From positions 38,081 to 102,080 of the forward strand of contig JAVBYO010000011.1 in NCBI GenBank assembly GCA_030823955.1: DNA of 64,000 nt. Reading direction: 5' to 3'. The position numbers and the translations under genes were made by a program. Each line of letters begins with the position of its first letter. Positions within the stretch are counted from its first letter, which is position 1. Under the pieces are notes generated by a model. That model had not been told where the DNA came from. It did not search any database and worked only from the letters and a program-made list of their open reading frames with translations. Source of the DNA: Gallionellaceae bacterium (GTDB taxonomy: Bacteria > Pseudomonadota > Gammaproteobacteria > Burkholderiales > Gallionellaceae). Shown here one piece after another: positions 1 to 8,895 of the stretch.

Positions 1-1
1 C

Positions 2-1084
2 AAGACTGGTGTGAACATGCTCAACGCGAGCCAGTCGGCATTTAATCTTTCCAATGCCATCACCGATACTTCGACCAATTTCAAGGTGCTGATGATGAAC
101 CAGTATCTGAGTCCGGCGATGAGTCTGCACATCGGCAACAGTTCGTACAGCCCGTCCAGCACTGCGGGATATGTCTCGGTCAAGAACTATCAGACCACCG
201 CCAATCTCGACATCACGGCGGTGCCGACCTATAACCGCAGCAATATTGGCAGCTTGGCGGTCAATATGCCGGTGGATGCTTTTGCGGTGAAAGATTGGTG
301 GGGGACGGGTGATCTGCGCGTCGGGTTGCACTCCGTGTCGCCGGGCTGTACCTGGAGTGGCAATGACGAAGGTGCTGATATGTACCAGCCGGTCACGCCG
401 CCTGCCAATGGTACGGATGGGCCGGGGACGGCAGGCACTACCACGGGGGCGCGTCACAACGGCGTGCTGACCGTGCAGATCATCAAAGACACCACACCGG
501 CAAGCGCGATCGAGGAGAATGTGGCTGGTCATCCGGAATATGGTTACCGCGTCAAACATGCCAACTTCTACGATTACGTGCTGGTTGAATACATCTTCTA
601 TTGGCACCATCCGCGTAACATGTGTTACAGCACTTCCGGCACCGCGTGGAAAAAGACTAACAACGGTGGTGATGCATGGAATACCGATGCGCTGATGACG
701 GGTAGCGGATGGACCAAAGCACCGCCGGAGGACAATGCCGTATCGACTGCCAACGGCACACCGGCAAGTGGTTCCACTGACCCCAAGATCGGTGCATTGG
801 GCAGCACGGGAGCGGGCTGTACTTCCACCACCACGGTGTCGGGCAATGTGACCACCACCCGCAGCACATGTACTGATGGCACTAGTACCACCACGGAACA
901 GACTGCCAATAGCAACGGTACCGTGACCATTGTGGTCACCAATTACGGGGCGGATGGTGTATCTCTGGGTAGCACCACCAGTGTGGTGGCCAATGCGTCC
1001 GGCTCGGTGAAGACCGGCGGTGACGAACGCGGTTTGCAGGCACGCACTGGGCGTGTCTCGTGGCATGAGCTGGTCAGGGAATGA
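2..1084 (+). CDS. C-terminal part of a PilY1-like type IV pilus protein (5' end outside window)
   Basis: The reading frame is open from the first bases of the window, so only the C-terminal ~360 residues are seen. The sequence is a Ser/Thr/Gly-rich secreted-type protein with aromatic-rich patches and a few cysteines, ending in a segment GRVSWHEL. That ending resembles the Arg/Trp-containing tail I associate with betaproteobacterial PilY1 proteins. A prepilin-like gene follows 43 bp downstream, as in minor pilin operons (fimU-pilVWX-pilY1-pilE). PilY1 is a large outer pilus-tip or secretion-associated adhesin of type IV pili. The hydrophilic Thr-rich repeats near residues 270-330 are low complexity and give no family signal. 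The call rests on context and tail similarity; another large surface protein is possible. Confidence 0.5.
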   Translation, partial: KTGVNMLNASQSAFNLSNAITDTSTNFKVLMMNQYLSPAMSLHIGNSSYSPSSTAGYVSVKNYQTTANLDITAVPTYNRSNIGSLAVNMPVDAFAVKDWWGTGDLRVGLHSVSPGCTWSGNDEGADMYQPVTPPANGTDGPGTAGTTTGARHNGVLTVQIIKDTTPASAIEENVAGHPEYGYRVKHANFYDYVLVEYIFYWHHPRNMCYSTSGTAWKKTNNGGDAWNTDALMTGSGWTKAPPEDNAVSTANGTPASGSTDPKIGALGSTGAGCTSTTTVSGNVTTTRSTCTDGTSTTTEQTANSNGTVTIVVTNYGADGVSLGSTTSVVANASGSVKTGGDERGLQARTGRVSWHELVRE

Positions 1085-1127
1085 CGGGTGTACGGACAGA
1101 TGAATGACAGCACAGGGAGAATAGACG

Positions 1128-1535
1128 ATGAATGTTGAGCGTGGTTTCAGTTTGATCGAATTGATGGCGGCGGTGGCAATCGTGGGAATATTGGCGGCCA
1201 TCGCAGTGCCGAATTACAGCAACTATGTAACTCGGGGTTCGCGTGCGGCAGCACAGACCGAGTTGCTGGAATTGGCCAGTCTGCAGGAGAAGATATATCT
1301 CAATTCGAATGCCTATACCGCCAATATGACGACGGCTTACAACGGTACATCAACTGGCGGATTGGGTAAGACTACCGGGCAGACAGCGGACGGGAAGTAC
1401 ACACTTTCCGTTGTTGCACCGGGACAGACCTTTACCATCACCGCGACACCGGTCGCCGGTAAATCGCAGGTGGGTGACGGCAATCTGACCATCAGCGAGA
1501 ACGGTCAGCGTTTGTGGGGTACGGCAAGCTGGTAG
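1128..1535 (+). CDS. pilE: type IV prepilin-like protein (PilE family minor pilin)
   Basis: A 135-residue protein with a textbook class III signal: short positively charged leader MNVERG, cleavage after Gly6 by prepilin peptidase PilD, then FSLIELMAAVAIVGILAAIA with Glu at mature position +5. The hydrophobic helix is followed by a variable globular C-terminal domain. A weak purine-rich ribosome site (agggaga) lies about 10 bases before the ATG. It is the last gene of the pilus locus and is followed by a strong terminator. Its small size and position next to a PilY1-like gene suggest a minor pilin or tip-complex subunit rather than the major pilin. The exact subunit identity is inferred; the symbol reflects the family only. 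Confidence 0.8.
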   Translation: MNVERGFSLIELMAAVAIVGILAAIAVPNYSNYVTRGSRAAAQTELLELASLQEKIYLNSNAYTANMTTAYNGTSTGGLGKTTGQTADGKYTLSVVAPGQTFTITATPVAGKSQVGDGNLTISENGQRLWGTASW

Positions 1536-1576
1536 AAGTAGAGAGTGGAAGCACGGCTGGTCGTGCCGAGGTCGCC

Positions 1577-1611
1577 AAACGAACAAGCCCGCAGCGCGGG
1601 CTTGTTCGTTT
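1577..1611. terminator. bidirectional rho-independent terminator between the pilin gene and ppc
   Basis: A perfect 16-bp inverted repeat (1577-1592 and 1596-1611) with a 3-nt loop has an A/T-rich outer stem and a GC-rich core. T-rich ends are present on both strands, so it can serve the plus-strand pilin gene and the minus-strand ppc. The right arm touches the first base of the ppc stop codon. Confidence 0.9.
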
Positions 1612-4391
1612 TAGCCGCTGTTCCTTAACCCCGCGGCGATACCGTTGATGGTGAGGTGGATCGCGCGTTTCACTTTCTCGTTGTCATCCCCCGCGCGGTG
1701 GCGGTGTAACAAGGCCACTTGCAGGTGATTGAGCGGGTCGATATAGGGCGTGCGCGTGGTGAGGCTGCGCGCCAGTGTGGGGTTGTCCTCCAGCAGCGAT
1801 GATGCGCCGGTGATGAGGAACAACATGTCCACGGTGCGCTGCCATTCGGCCTCGATCTCGCCGAATATCCTGGTGCGCAAAGTCTCGTCCGGAACCAGCT
1901 CGGCGTAGCGCGAGGCGATGCCCATGTCGGACTTGGAGAGCACCATGTCCATGTTGGAGAGTAGGCCGCGGAAGAACGCCCAGTTCTGATTCATCGCCTG
2001 CAACTGTTTGAGTCCGGCGTCCCCTTCGCGCGCGATGAATTGCTGTATGGCGCTGCCGAAGCCATACCAGCCCGGCAATAGGGCCCGGTTCAAACTCCAG
2101 CTGAACACCCATGGGATGGCGCGCAGGTCTTCGATATTGTTGGTCGCACGCCGGGCCGAAGGACGGCTGCCTATGTTCAGTTCGGCGATCTCGCGGATCG
2201 GCGTCGCGGCAAAGAAATATTCGGTGAAGCCCGGGGTCTCGTAGACCAGTTTGCGGTAGGCCGCGAATGCATCCAGGCTCATCGCCTCCATGATGCGGTG
2301 GAACTCCGGCATGGTGGAGTCATCGCCGTGATGGTGTACCAGTGTCGCTTCCATGGTGGCCGCCACAAGGATCTCCAGATTGCGCCGCCCGATCTCCGGG
2401 TCGGAATATTTGCTGGAGATGACCTCGCCCTGTTCGGTGATGCGGATCTGTGCGTTCACGCTGCCCGGCGGTTGCGCGAGGATAGCCTGATAGCTGGGGC
2501 CGCCGCCGCGTCCGACTGTGCCGCCGCGCCCGTGGAACAGACGCAACTCGATGCCGTGTTTCTCGAACACCTGCACCAGTTCGACCTCGGCCTTGTACAG
2601 CTCCCAGTTGGCCGTGAGGTAACCGCCGTCCTTGTTGCTGTCGGAATACCCCAGCATCACTTCCTGCGTGTTGCCACGGCTCTTCAGCAGGGTGCGATAG
2701 AACGGGATGGAGAACAGTTCATCCATGATGACACCGCAGCCGCGCAAGTCACCGATGGTCTCGAACAGCGGGATGATATTGAGATGCAGCGTGTCGCCTT
2801 GCAGCAGACCGCTCTGCTGCACCATCAGCGCCACCTCCAGCAAGTCGCTTACCGCATCGGTCTTGGAGATGATGTAGTTGGGCAATGCGTCACGTCCGAA
2901 GCGGTGATGGATCTCGGCGGCAGCGCGCATGAGATGTAGTTCGCCCTTGGCGACGGGGGTGAAACTCTCCGGCTCGGAAGCCAGCAGTTTTTCCGCTTGC
3001 AGCGCGCTGAGCAGAACCTGGCGGCGGTCGTTTTCGTTCAGGCTTGCATAATCGGCCACACCGGCGCGGGCCAGCAATTCGCTCACTGTCTGCTCGTGGA
3101 TGCCGCTGTGCTGGCGCATATCCAGCGGAGCCAGGTGGAAGCCGAACACTTCCACGGCACGGCGCAGGTCGGCCATGCGGCCACGCGACAGATAGAGCGC
3201 GCCGTGGTGCTCCAGCGAATGGATGATGATGTCGAGTTCGCTCAGCAGTTCAGCCGCATTGGCATAGGGCTTCACTTCTTTGCTGACGGGATGCAGGTGA
3301 TGGACGCGATGCCCCAGATGTTCGGTAGTGGCGACCAGACGCGCGTAAACGGCGAGCAGGGCGCGGCGGTAAGGTTCGTCTTCACGGCTTTCGGCACGGT
3401 CCGGCGATTCGTCGGCGAACATCGCAAGTTCCGGGCTGATGTCCACCAGGCGGCTGGACAGGCTCAGGCGCGAACTGAGCAGGCTGGTTTCCGCCAGGTA
3501 ATAGTCCAGCGCGGTGGCGGAATGGCGCTGTGCCGCATCCAGCATCACGTCATGGGTGACGAACGGGTTGCCGTCGCGGTCACCACCGATCCAGCTGCCC
3601 ACACGCAGGAAAGGCGGTAGTTCGATGCGTTGGCCGAAGCGGGATTCCAGTTGTTTCTCCAGACCGGAATAGAGTTTGGGGAGTTCGCGCAGAAAGGTGT
3701 AATCGTAGAACGACAGACCGTTGTTCACCTCGTCCTGCACCGATAGCTTGCTGGTGCGCAACATGCGGGTGCTCCACAGGATGAGCACGAAGCGATGCAG
3801 AGCCTCCTCGTTGTATTCCAGCTCCTCCGGGGTCATGTCCAGACGGTCACGGTCGGCCAGCAGTTTGGAGATGATGAGTTGGCAATTGAGGATGCTCTTG
3901 CGCTGCACTTCGGTGGGGTGTGCGGTCAGCACCGGGGAGATCAGTGCCTTGTCGAAGAACGCCTGCACTTCGGCCAAGCCCAGTTTTTTCTCCTGGATAT
4001 GCTCCAGCACCAGTTGCACGCTGCCTTCCTGCGGCGGCGAACCGGCCTTTAGATGGGCGCGGCGGCGGCGGTTGTGGTGCAGGTCTTCGGCGATGTTGGA
4101 CAACTGTGAAAAATAGCTGAACGCGCGCACCACCAGCAGAGTCTCTTCCGGGCTCAGTGCATCCAGCACCTGTTCCAGCTGGTCGCGGTCGCGGTCATCC
4201 TGCGACTTGCGGAAGCGCACGGCGGAGCGGCGCACGTTCTCGATCAGCGCGTAGGTCTCTTCACCTTCCTGCTCGCGCAGTGTGTCGCCGAGGATGCGGC
4301 CAAGCAAACGGATGTCGTCGCGCAACGGCACGTCTTTGCTCGAGATATCGGCGGGTACGGCAAGCAGGTTCATGGCATTCTTCTTCAGCAT
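1611..4391 (-). CDS. ppc: phosphoenolpyruvate carboxylase
   Basis: A 926-residue protein of normal length for bacterial PEP carboxylase, which makes oxaloacetate from PEP and bicarbonate to replenish the TCA cycle. The catalytic-His motif VLTAHPTEVQRKS lies at about residue 158, the glycine-rich active-site loop FHGRGGTVGRGGGP near residue 600, and the protein ends in the conserved C-terminal Asn-Gly pattern (TINGIAAGLRNSG). The gene is monocistronic, divergent from hemC and ends in the shared terminator. ATG at 4391 is taken as the start; an ATG six codons later (4373) is an alternative. No regulatory site is obvious in the 108-bp divergent gap. Confidence 0.97.
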   Translation of the reverse strand: MLKKNAMNLLAVPADISSKDVPLRDDIRLLGRILGDTLREQEGEETYALIENVRRSAVRFRKSQDDRDRDQLEQVLDALSPEETLLVVRAFSYFSQLSNIAEDLHHNRRRRAHLKAGSPPQEGSVQLVLEHIQEKKLGLAEVQAFFDKALISPVLTAHPTEVQRKSILNCQLIISKLLADRDRLDMTPEELEYNEEALHRFVLILWSTRMLRTSKLSVQDEVNNGLSFYDYTFLRELPKLYSGLEKQLESRFGQRIELPPFLRVGSWIGGDRDGNPFVTHDVMLDAAQRHSATALDYYLAETSLLSSRLSLSSRLVDISPELAMFADESPDRAESREDEPYRRALLAVYARLVATTEHLGHRVHHLHPVSKEVKPYANAAELLSELDIIIHSLEHHGALYLSRGRMADLRRAVEVFGFHLAPLDMRQHSGIHEQTVSELLARAGVADYASLNENDRRQVLLSALQAEKLLASEPESFTPVAKGELHLMRAAAEIHHRFGRDALPNYIISKTDAVSDLLEVALMVQQSGLLQGDTLHLNIIPLFETIGDLRGCGVIMDELFSIPFYRTLLKSRGNTQEVMLGYSDSNKDGGYLTANWELYKAEVELVQVFEKHGIELRLFHGRGGTVGRGGGPSYQAILAQPPGSVNAQIRITEQGEVISSKYSDPEIGRRNLEILVAATMEATLVHHHGDDSTMPEFHRIMEAMSLDAFAAYRKLVYETPGFTEYFFAATPIREIAELNIGSRPSARRATNNIEDLRAIPWVFSWSLNRALLPGWYGFGSAIQQFIAREGDAGLKQLQAMNQNWAFFRGLLSNMDMVLSKSDMGIASRYAELVPDETLRTRIFGEIEAEWQRTVDMLFLITGASSLLEDNPTLARSLTTRTPYIDPLNHLQVALLHRHRAGDDNEKVKRAIHLTINGIAAGLRNSG

Positions 4392-4499
4392 AGGGTCAAC
4401 GCGCGCAGTCTAACGGGGATGGCATTGCTGCCATGTCCGTTCGTGGCTCATGTTAGAATGCGCCGCAAATAATCAACAAATAAACACTCAGGAAAAGCA

Positions 4500-5450
4500 A
4501 TGAATCAGGCATCCCAGAAGACACCGGCCCCCAAAAAACTGGTCATCGCATCGCGCGAGAGCGCACTGGCGATGTGGCAGGCAGAACACATCCGGGATCG
4601 ATTGCGTGCATTATATCCGCAAACCGAGGTGAGTATATTGGGCATGACGACCCAGGGTGACCAGATCCTCGATGTGACCCTGTCCAAGATCGGCGGCAAG
4701 GGATTGTTCGTCAAGGAATTGGAGACCGCACTGGAAAACGGCAGTGCCGACATCGCGGTGCATTCCCTGAAAGACGTGCCCATGCATCTGCCGGAAGGTT
4801 TTGCGCTGGCCTGCATCGGTGAACGCGAAGACCCGCGCGACGCTTTTGTTTCCAACAAATTCGACAACCTGGCGGCATTGCCTGCAGGCAGTGTGGTCGG
4901 CACCTCCAGCCTGCGCCGTGAGAGCCAGTTGCGCGCCCGTTTCCCGCATCTCGATATCCAGCCGCTGCGCGGCAACGTGCAGACCCGTTTGCGCAAACTG
5001 GATGAAGGCCAATATGCCGCCATCATCCTTGCCGCCGCCGGATTGAAACGGCTGGGGCTGGGCGAGCGTATCCGTGCGGTCATCTCCAGCGAGGATAGTC
5101 TGCCCGCCGTCGGCCAGGGCGCGCTCGGCATCGAGACCCGTGCCGACCGGCCCGATCTGAAAGCCTTACTCGCCCCGCTGCACCATGCCGACACCGCCGC
5201 CTGTGTGCTGGCCGAACGCGCCATGAGCCGCGCACTCGCGGGCAGTTGCCAAGTGCCGCTGGGTGGTTTTGCGGAAGTGCAGGGCGACAAATTGCGTATG
5301 CGCGGCTTCGTCGCCAGTCCGGATGGCAAGAAGATGCTGCGCGCCGAACAGACCGGTAGTATCACCGCGCCGGAAGCACTGGGTGACGCGGTCGCCGCAG
5401 CACTGCTCAAACAAGGCGCGGGCGAGATATTGGCGGCACTGTCTCTTTGA
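4500..5450 (+). CDS. hemC: porphobilinogen deaminase (hydroxymethylbilane synthase)
   Basis: A 316-residue cytosolic enzyme that condenses four porphobilinogen molecules into hydroxymethylbilane in tetrapyrrole synthesis. Visible family features are [14 protein letters not shown] at the N-terminus, the KDVP/HSLKD segment, the Arg-rich substrate loop [13 protein letters not shown], and GSCQVPLGG with the dipyrromethane-cofactor Cys at residue 250. The N-terminus carries about ten extra residues ([12 protein letters not shown]) compared with E. coli. The start ATG follows the purine-rich sequence aggaaaagca. It begins the hem operon; hemD follows after a 226-bp gap that contains a dispersed inverted repeat rather than a tight junction. 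Confidence 0.97.
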   Translation: MNQASQKTPAPKKLVIASRESALAMWQAEHIRDRLRALYPQTEVSILGMTTQGDQILDVTLSKIGGKGLFVKELETALENGSADIAVHSLKDVPMHLPEGFALACIGEREDPRDAFVSNKFDNLAALPAGSVVGTSSLRRESQLRARFPHLDIQPLRGNVQTRLRKLDEGQYAAIILAAAGLKRLGLGERIRAVISSEDSLPAVGQGALGIETRADRPDLKALLAPLHHADTAACVLAERAMSRALAGSCQVPLGGFAEVQGDKLRMRGFVASPDGKKMLRAEQTGSITAPEALGDAVAAALLKQGAGEILAALSL

Positions 5451-5534
5451 GAGAAATGAAAAGCATTCACCGCATAACCAGCGACTTGGCGGGCGCTTTT
5501 GCCAGCCTTAGTCGAATGGCTAGTGGTTTCATCA

Positions 5535-5661
5535 GAGACACAGAGACACAGAGAAGGGCAAAACAGATACGACTTCCTCGTGTGAACGACCTTGCCGATT
5601 GTTGCAGTAGCTTGGTGTCTCGTTGTGGGTTGCATGGGTTTTCTCTGTGTCTCTGTGTCTC
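5535..5661. repeat. perfect 21-bp inverted repeat of CACAGAGA type between hemC and hemD
   Basis: Positions 5535-5555 and 5641-5661 are perfect inverted copies (21 bp) of an AGACACAGAG-type tandem microsequence, separated by 85 bp. The right arm ends 16 bp before the hemD start. Read as protein the arms give runs such as FSVSLCLCVSV, a translation I recognise from spurious ORFs in many genomes. The 226-bp gap holds no gene. It looks like a mobile or folded intergenic repeat inserted into the hem operon. Confidence 0.7.
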
Positions 5662-5676
5662 GGTGGTGGATTTTTA

Positions 5677-6459
5677 ATGGGCATCTTGCCGCTTGCCGGA
5701 CTCAATATCGTGGTCACCCGTCCGCGTGAACAGGCGGTGTCGTTACAACAGCGGATAACGCAGTTGGGCGGCAAGGTGCTCCTGTTCCCGTTGCTGGAAA
5801 TATCCCCCGCGCCCGACCAGCAAGCCTTGCAGGACGCCATTCAACGCTTGCCCGGTTGCGATCTGCTCATCTTCATCAGTCCCAATGCGGTGCGTTACGG
5901 CATGGCTGCGATCCGCGCCCACGGCGACCTGCCGCCCGGCCTGCGCTGCGCCGCAGTGGGACAAGGTAGTGCGCAGGCGTTACGCGATGCCGGAGTGAGT
6001 GAGATCATCGCGCCGCACGGCCAAAGTGACAGCGAAGCGCTGCTGGCCCTGCCGCAATTACAGGCCGTGTCCGGCTGGAAGATCGCCATCTTGCGTGGCG
6101 ACGGCGGGCGCGAATTGTTGCGCGACACCCTCCGCGCGCGTGGTGCGGAAGTGGAATACATCACCTGTTACCAGCGCAGCAAACCGCAACAGGATATGAC
6201 AACGCTGCTCGACGCGCAGCCCCATGCCATCACACTGAGCAGCAGCGAGGCGTTGGGATATCTGGGCGAGTTGCTGGATAACGCTGCCAGAGAGCGGCTG
6301 GCCGCCGTGCCATTGTTTGTGCCGCATGCCCGTATCGCCGCTGCCGCGCATGCACAAGGCTGGTCCACGGTCATCCAGACCGAAGGCGGAGATGACGGAA
6401 TCGTGTCCGGTTTGGTAGCATGGTCACAAACCCAATCAAATATCGGAACCCATCCATGA
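5677..6459 (+). CDS. hemD: uroporphyrinogen-III synthase
   Basis: A 260-residue protein that cyclises hydroxymethylbilane with inversion of ring D to uroporphyrinogen III. The family is poorly conserved, but the N-terminal LNIVVTRPREQA, FISPNAV, AVGQGSAQALRDAG and the C-terminal TLSSSEALGYL / LFVPHARIAAAA segments are typical. The frame is open upstream to 5623, but that extension is translated intergenic repeat; the ATG at 5677 beginning MGILPLAGL is the credible start. The gene ends in an ATGA overlap with hemX. Confidence 0.95.
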   Translation: MGILPLAGLNIVVTRPREQAVSLQQRITQLGGKVLLFPLLEISPAPDQQALQDAIQRLPGCDLLIFISPNAVRYGMAAIRAHGDLPPGLRCAAVGQGSAQALRDAGVSEIIAPHGQSDSEALLALPQLQAVSGWKIAILRGDGGRELLRDTLRARGAEVEYITCYQRSKPQQDMTTLLDAQPHAITLSSSEALGYLGELLDNAARERLAAVPLFVPHARIAAAAHAQGWSTVIQTEGGDDGIVSGLVAWSQTQSNIGTHP

Positions 6460-7553
6460 GTGAGCAAGCCCAACCGCAGCAGCACGACGCGAACACTCCC
6501 GGCACCAGGAGCGGGCGTTTCCGCGCCATGCTGCACACGCCCGGCCATAATCCGCTGGTCAATCTGATCTCCCATCTCAACCTGACCCAGCTGACGCTGG
6601 TCGTGCTGACGGTCATCTTCGTGTGGCAGTGGTTCGATGCGCAACAGCAGATCAACCAGGTGCAACAGGAGCTGGCCAAACGTCTGGCGGAGATGGACGG
6701 CAGCAACAAGGCCAACCAGACCCTGGTCACGCAGAGTCAGGAAGTGGTGCGCGAACTGGGCGGCAAACTGAGCCTGCTGGAAAGCAAATATGCGGAATCG
6801 CAGAACCAGCGTGCCGCGCTGGAAGTGTTGTATCAGGAGATGTCGAGCAGCCGAGACCAGACCGCCTTGGCCGAAGTCGAGCAGATGCTGATGATCGCCG
6901 GTCAGCAGTTGCAGCTTTCCGCCAACGTAAAAGCCGCATTGATCGCCATGCAACACGCCGATTATCGCTTGCAGCATCTGGATCGTCCCACCTTGGGAGT
7001 GTTGCGCAACTCCATCAATCGGGACATCGAGAAATTGCGCGCCTTGCCCAATATCGACCTCGCCGGCATCAATATGCGTATCGACAGCTTGATCGCCGCC
7101 GTCGATCAGTTGCCGTTGGCGCAAGATGTGCGCGTGCATGAGACACAAGCCTTGCCGCTCCCGCTCGTCGCGGAGAATGCGTGGGAGCGTTTCTGGCGCG
7201 AGTTATGGCACGAGGCGAAACAACTGGTGCGTATCGAAAACACGGAAAAACGTGAACTGCCGCTGTTGTCCCCGACACAGAGCTTCTTCCTCAAAGAGAA
7301 TCTCAAGATACGTTTGTTGTCCGCCCGTCTGGCACTGCTGTCGCATGACGAGAGCAGCTTCAAGCGCGACCTGAAGACCGCGCAAGACTGGATCAAACAA
7401 TATTTCGACACAAAATCGAAAGAGGGTGGCCAGACCTTGGCCACACTGCAAAACCTGATCGCATCCGATATCGATGTGGATATGCCCGACATCAGCGCCA
7501 GTCTGGAAGCGGTGCGTAACTACCGCATCGCACATGAAAAGGGTGGGCGATGA
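6456..7553 (+). CDS. hemX: HemX domain inner-membrane protein (uroporphyrinogen-III C-methyltransferase-like)
   Basis: A 365-residue protein with a polar cytoplasmic N-terminus, one membrane segment around residues 42-60 (TLVVLTVIFVWQW) and a long helical periplasmic domain rich in Gln and Glu (coiled-coil, residues ~65-160), the HemX architecture. HemX proteins are linked to heme synthesis by operon position; the methyltransferase name is historical and the activity is not supported by motifs here. The start ATG overlaps the hemD stop as ATGA, and the gene overlaps hemY the same way, so the three are translationally coupled. The frame extends upstream to 6420, but the coupled ATG is preferred. 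Confidence 0.9.
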   Translation: MSEQAQPQQHDANTPGTRSGRFRAMLHTPGHNPLVNLISHLNLTQLTLVVLTVIFVWQWFDAQQQINQVQQELAKRLAEMDGSNKANQTLVTQSQEVVRELGGKLSLLESKYAESQNQRAALEVLYQEMSSSRDQTALAEVEQMLMIAGQQLQLSANVKAALIAMQHADYRLQHLDRPTLGVLRNSINRDIEKLRALPNIDLAGINMRIDSLIAAVDQLPLAQDVRVHETQALPLPLVAENAWERFWRELWHEAKQLVRIENTEKRELPLLSPTQSFFLKENLKIRLLSARLALLSHDESSFKRDLKTAQDWIKQYFDTKSKEGGQTLATLQNLIASDIDVDMPDISASLEAVRNYRIAHEKGGR

Positions 7554-8728
7554 AATTCCTGGTCTGGTTATTGGCCCTGTTCGCCGCCGCCGTGGCGTTG
7601 ACCCTTGCCGCCCGCAATCCGGGTTACGTGCAACTGGTCTATCCGCCCTACCGCATGGAGATGTCGCTCACCTTCTTCGTGCTGGCGCTGCTGGCCCTGT
7701 TCGTTGCGGGTTATATGGCGGTTCGCTTGCTGAGTGCCGCCGTGCGACTGCCTGCCTACGTGCGCGCTTTCCGCATCGAGCGTTCGCGCAGCAAAGGCCG
7801 TGCTGCCATGATGGAAGCGCTGACTGCTTTCTTTGAAGGCCGTTATGCGGCGGCGGAAAAGGCTGCCGTGCGCGCCATGGAGCTGGGCGAACAGTCCGGC
7901 CTCAACCCCATCGTCGCCGCCCGTGCCGCGCATGAGTTGCGCGAGTTCGACAAACGCGATGCTTATCTGGCCGATGCCGAGAGCAAGACCGTGGGTGAGG
8001 CGACCATGCGCCTGATGGCCAAGACCGAATTCCAGCTTGACCAGAAACAACCGCAGTCCGCGCTGAGTTCACTGAAAGAACTCGACACCGCCGGAGTGCG
8101 CCGCCATGTTGGTGCACTGACATTGGAACTCAAGGCACAGCAACAGGCGAAGAACTGGGATGCCGTGCTGGAGGTGGCGACTCAACTGGAAAAACGCAAC
8201 GCCATCGACGCGACACTGGTGATGCAACTACGCCAGCAAGCCTGGCTGGAAAAACTGCGCACCCAGGCACGCGACATCGCCTCGTTGCGCGCATTGTGGA
8301 AGACTGTGCCGGGTGAATTCAAACGCCGCCCCAAGATCGCCACTGTCGCGGTGCAGGGGTTCCTGAAGTTCCAGGATGCCGTCAGCGCCAGCAGATTGCT
8401 GGCGGAATGTCTCAACGCGCAATGGGATACCGGCCTGGTCGCCTTGTACGGCGACTGTTATTCCGACGACATCGTCGCCCAGATCGACCAAGCCGAACGC
8501 TGGCTCAAGATTCACACCGACGATGCCGGGCTGCTGCTGGCGCTGGGGAAACTCTGCCTGCAACAGGGGTTATGGGGCAAGGCACAGAGTTATCTGGATG
8601 CCAGCCTCAGCCTCAATCCCAGCCGCGAAGCCTACACCGCGCTGGGACGGCTGGCTGAAAAGCTGGACAAGAAAGAAGACGCTTTTAATTACTACCATCT
8701 GGCGATGGAGCTGGAGGGCGGAAAGTAG
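7550..8728 (+). CDS. hemY: HemY-type TPR inner-membrane protein of the heme operon
   Basis: A 392-residue protein with two N-terminal membrane helices (residues ~2-18 and ~40-62) followed by tetratricopeptide-like helical repeats to the C-terminus (e.g. SYLDASLSLNPSREAYTALGRLAEK). This is the proteobacterial HemY domain protein, not the unrelated protoporphyrinogen oxidase of Bacillus. A scaffold role in heme synthesis is suggested for the family but unproven. It is joined to hemX by an ATGA overlap and is the last gene of the hem operon; integron-like cassette DNA begins shortly downstream. Confidence 0.92.
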   Translation: MKFLVWLLALFAAAVALTLAARNPGYVQLVYPPYRMEMSLTFFVLALLALFVAGYMAVRLLSAAVRLPAYVRAFRIERSRSKGRAAMMEALTAFFEGRYAAAEKAAVRAMELGEQSGLNPIVAARAAHELREFDKRDAYLADAESKTVGEATMRLMAKTEFQLDQKQPQSALSSLKELDTAGVRRHVGALTLELKAQQQAKNWDAVLEVATQLEKRNAIDATLVMQLRQQAWLEKLRTQARDIASLRALWKTVPGEFKRRPKIATVAVQGFLKFQDAVSASRLLAECLNAQWDTGLVALYGDCYSDDIVAQIDQAERWLKIHTDDAGLLLALGKLCLQQGLWGKAQSYLDASLSLNPSREAYTALGRLAEKLDKKEDAFNYYHLAMELEGGK

Positions 8729-8764
8729 AGGGTGTATTTGTTCGCGCAACTAGGGGGTGTTTGA

Positions 8765-8780
8765 AATTGGGCGCCCAATT
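8765..8780. repeat. 16-bp perfect palindrome downstream of hemY
   Basis: AATTGGGCGCCCAATT is a perfect palindrome 37 bp after the hemY stop and 70 bp before the cassette boundary. With the flanking GTTT and AAAAC it can fold as an imperfect hairpin. There is no U-tract, so it is a poor terminator candidate. It may be an operator or a remnant of the cassette insertion point. Confidence 0.5.
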
Positions 8781-8851
8781 AAAACAGGGCATTCCATTAA
8801 GAGCCGCCAGATTAGGCACCTTGCTGGTGATTTTTAGGGTATCTACTTTAC

Positions 8852-8858
8852 GTTAGGC
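8852..8858 (+). other. GTTRRRY core (GTTAGGC) at the left end of a gene-cassette pair
   Basis: GTTAGGC followed by ATGA matches the G^TTAGGC crossover core that begins inserted integron cassettes. No matching RYYYAAC partner or full attC fold was found to its left. This is therefore read as the left recombination junction of the cassette block, either a secondary insertion site or an eroded attC or attI. The call depends on the two attC-like sites downstream. Confidence 0.45.
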
Positions 8859-8895
8859 ATGACAGAACCCGCTCATCAGTCCTCGAAGGATCGCC

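Noticed and set aside
4505..5635. 376-residue minus-strand frame opposite hemC, running into the CACAGAGA repeat
   Set aside because: hemC is unambiguous on the plus strand; the extra N-terminus (FCPSLCLCVSDE) is translated repeat.
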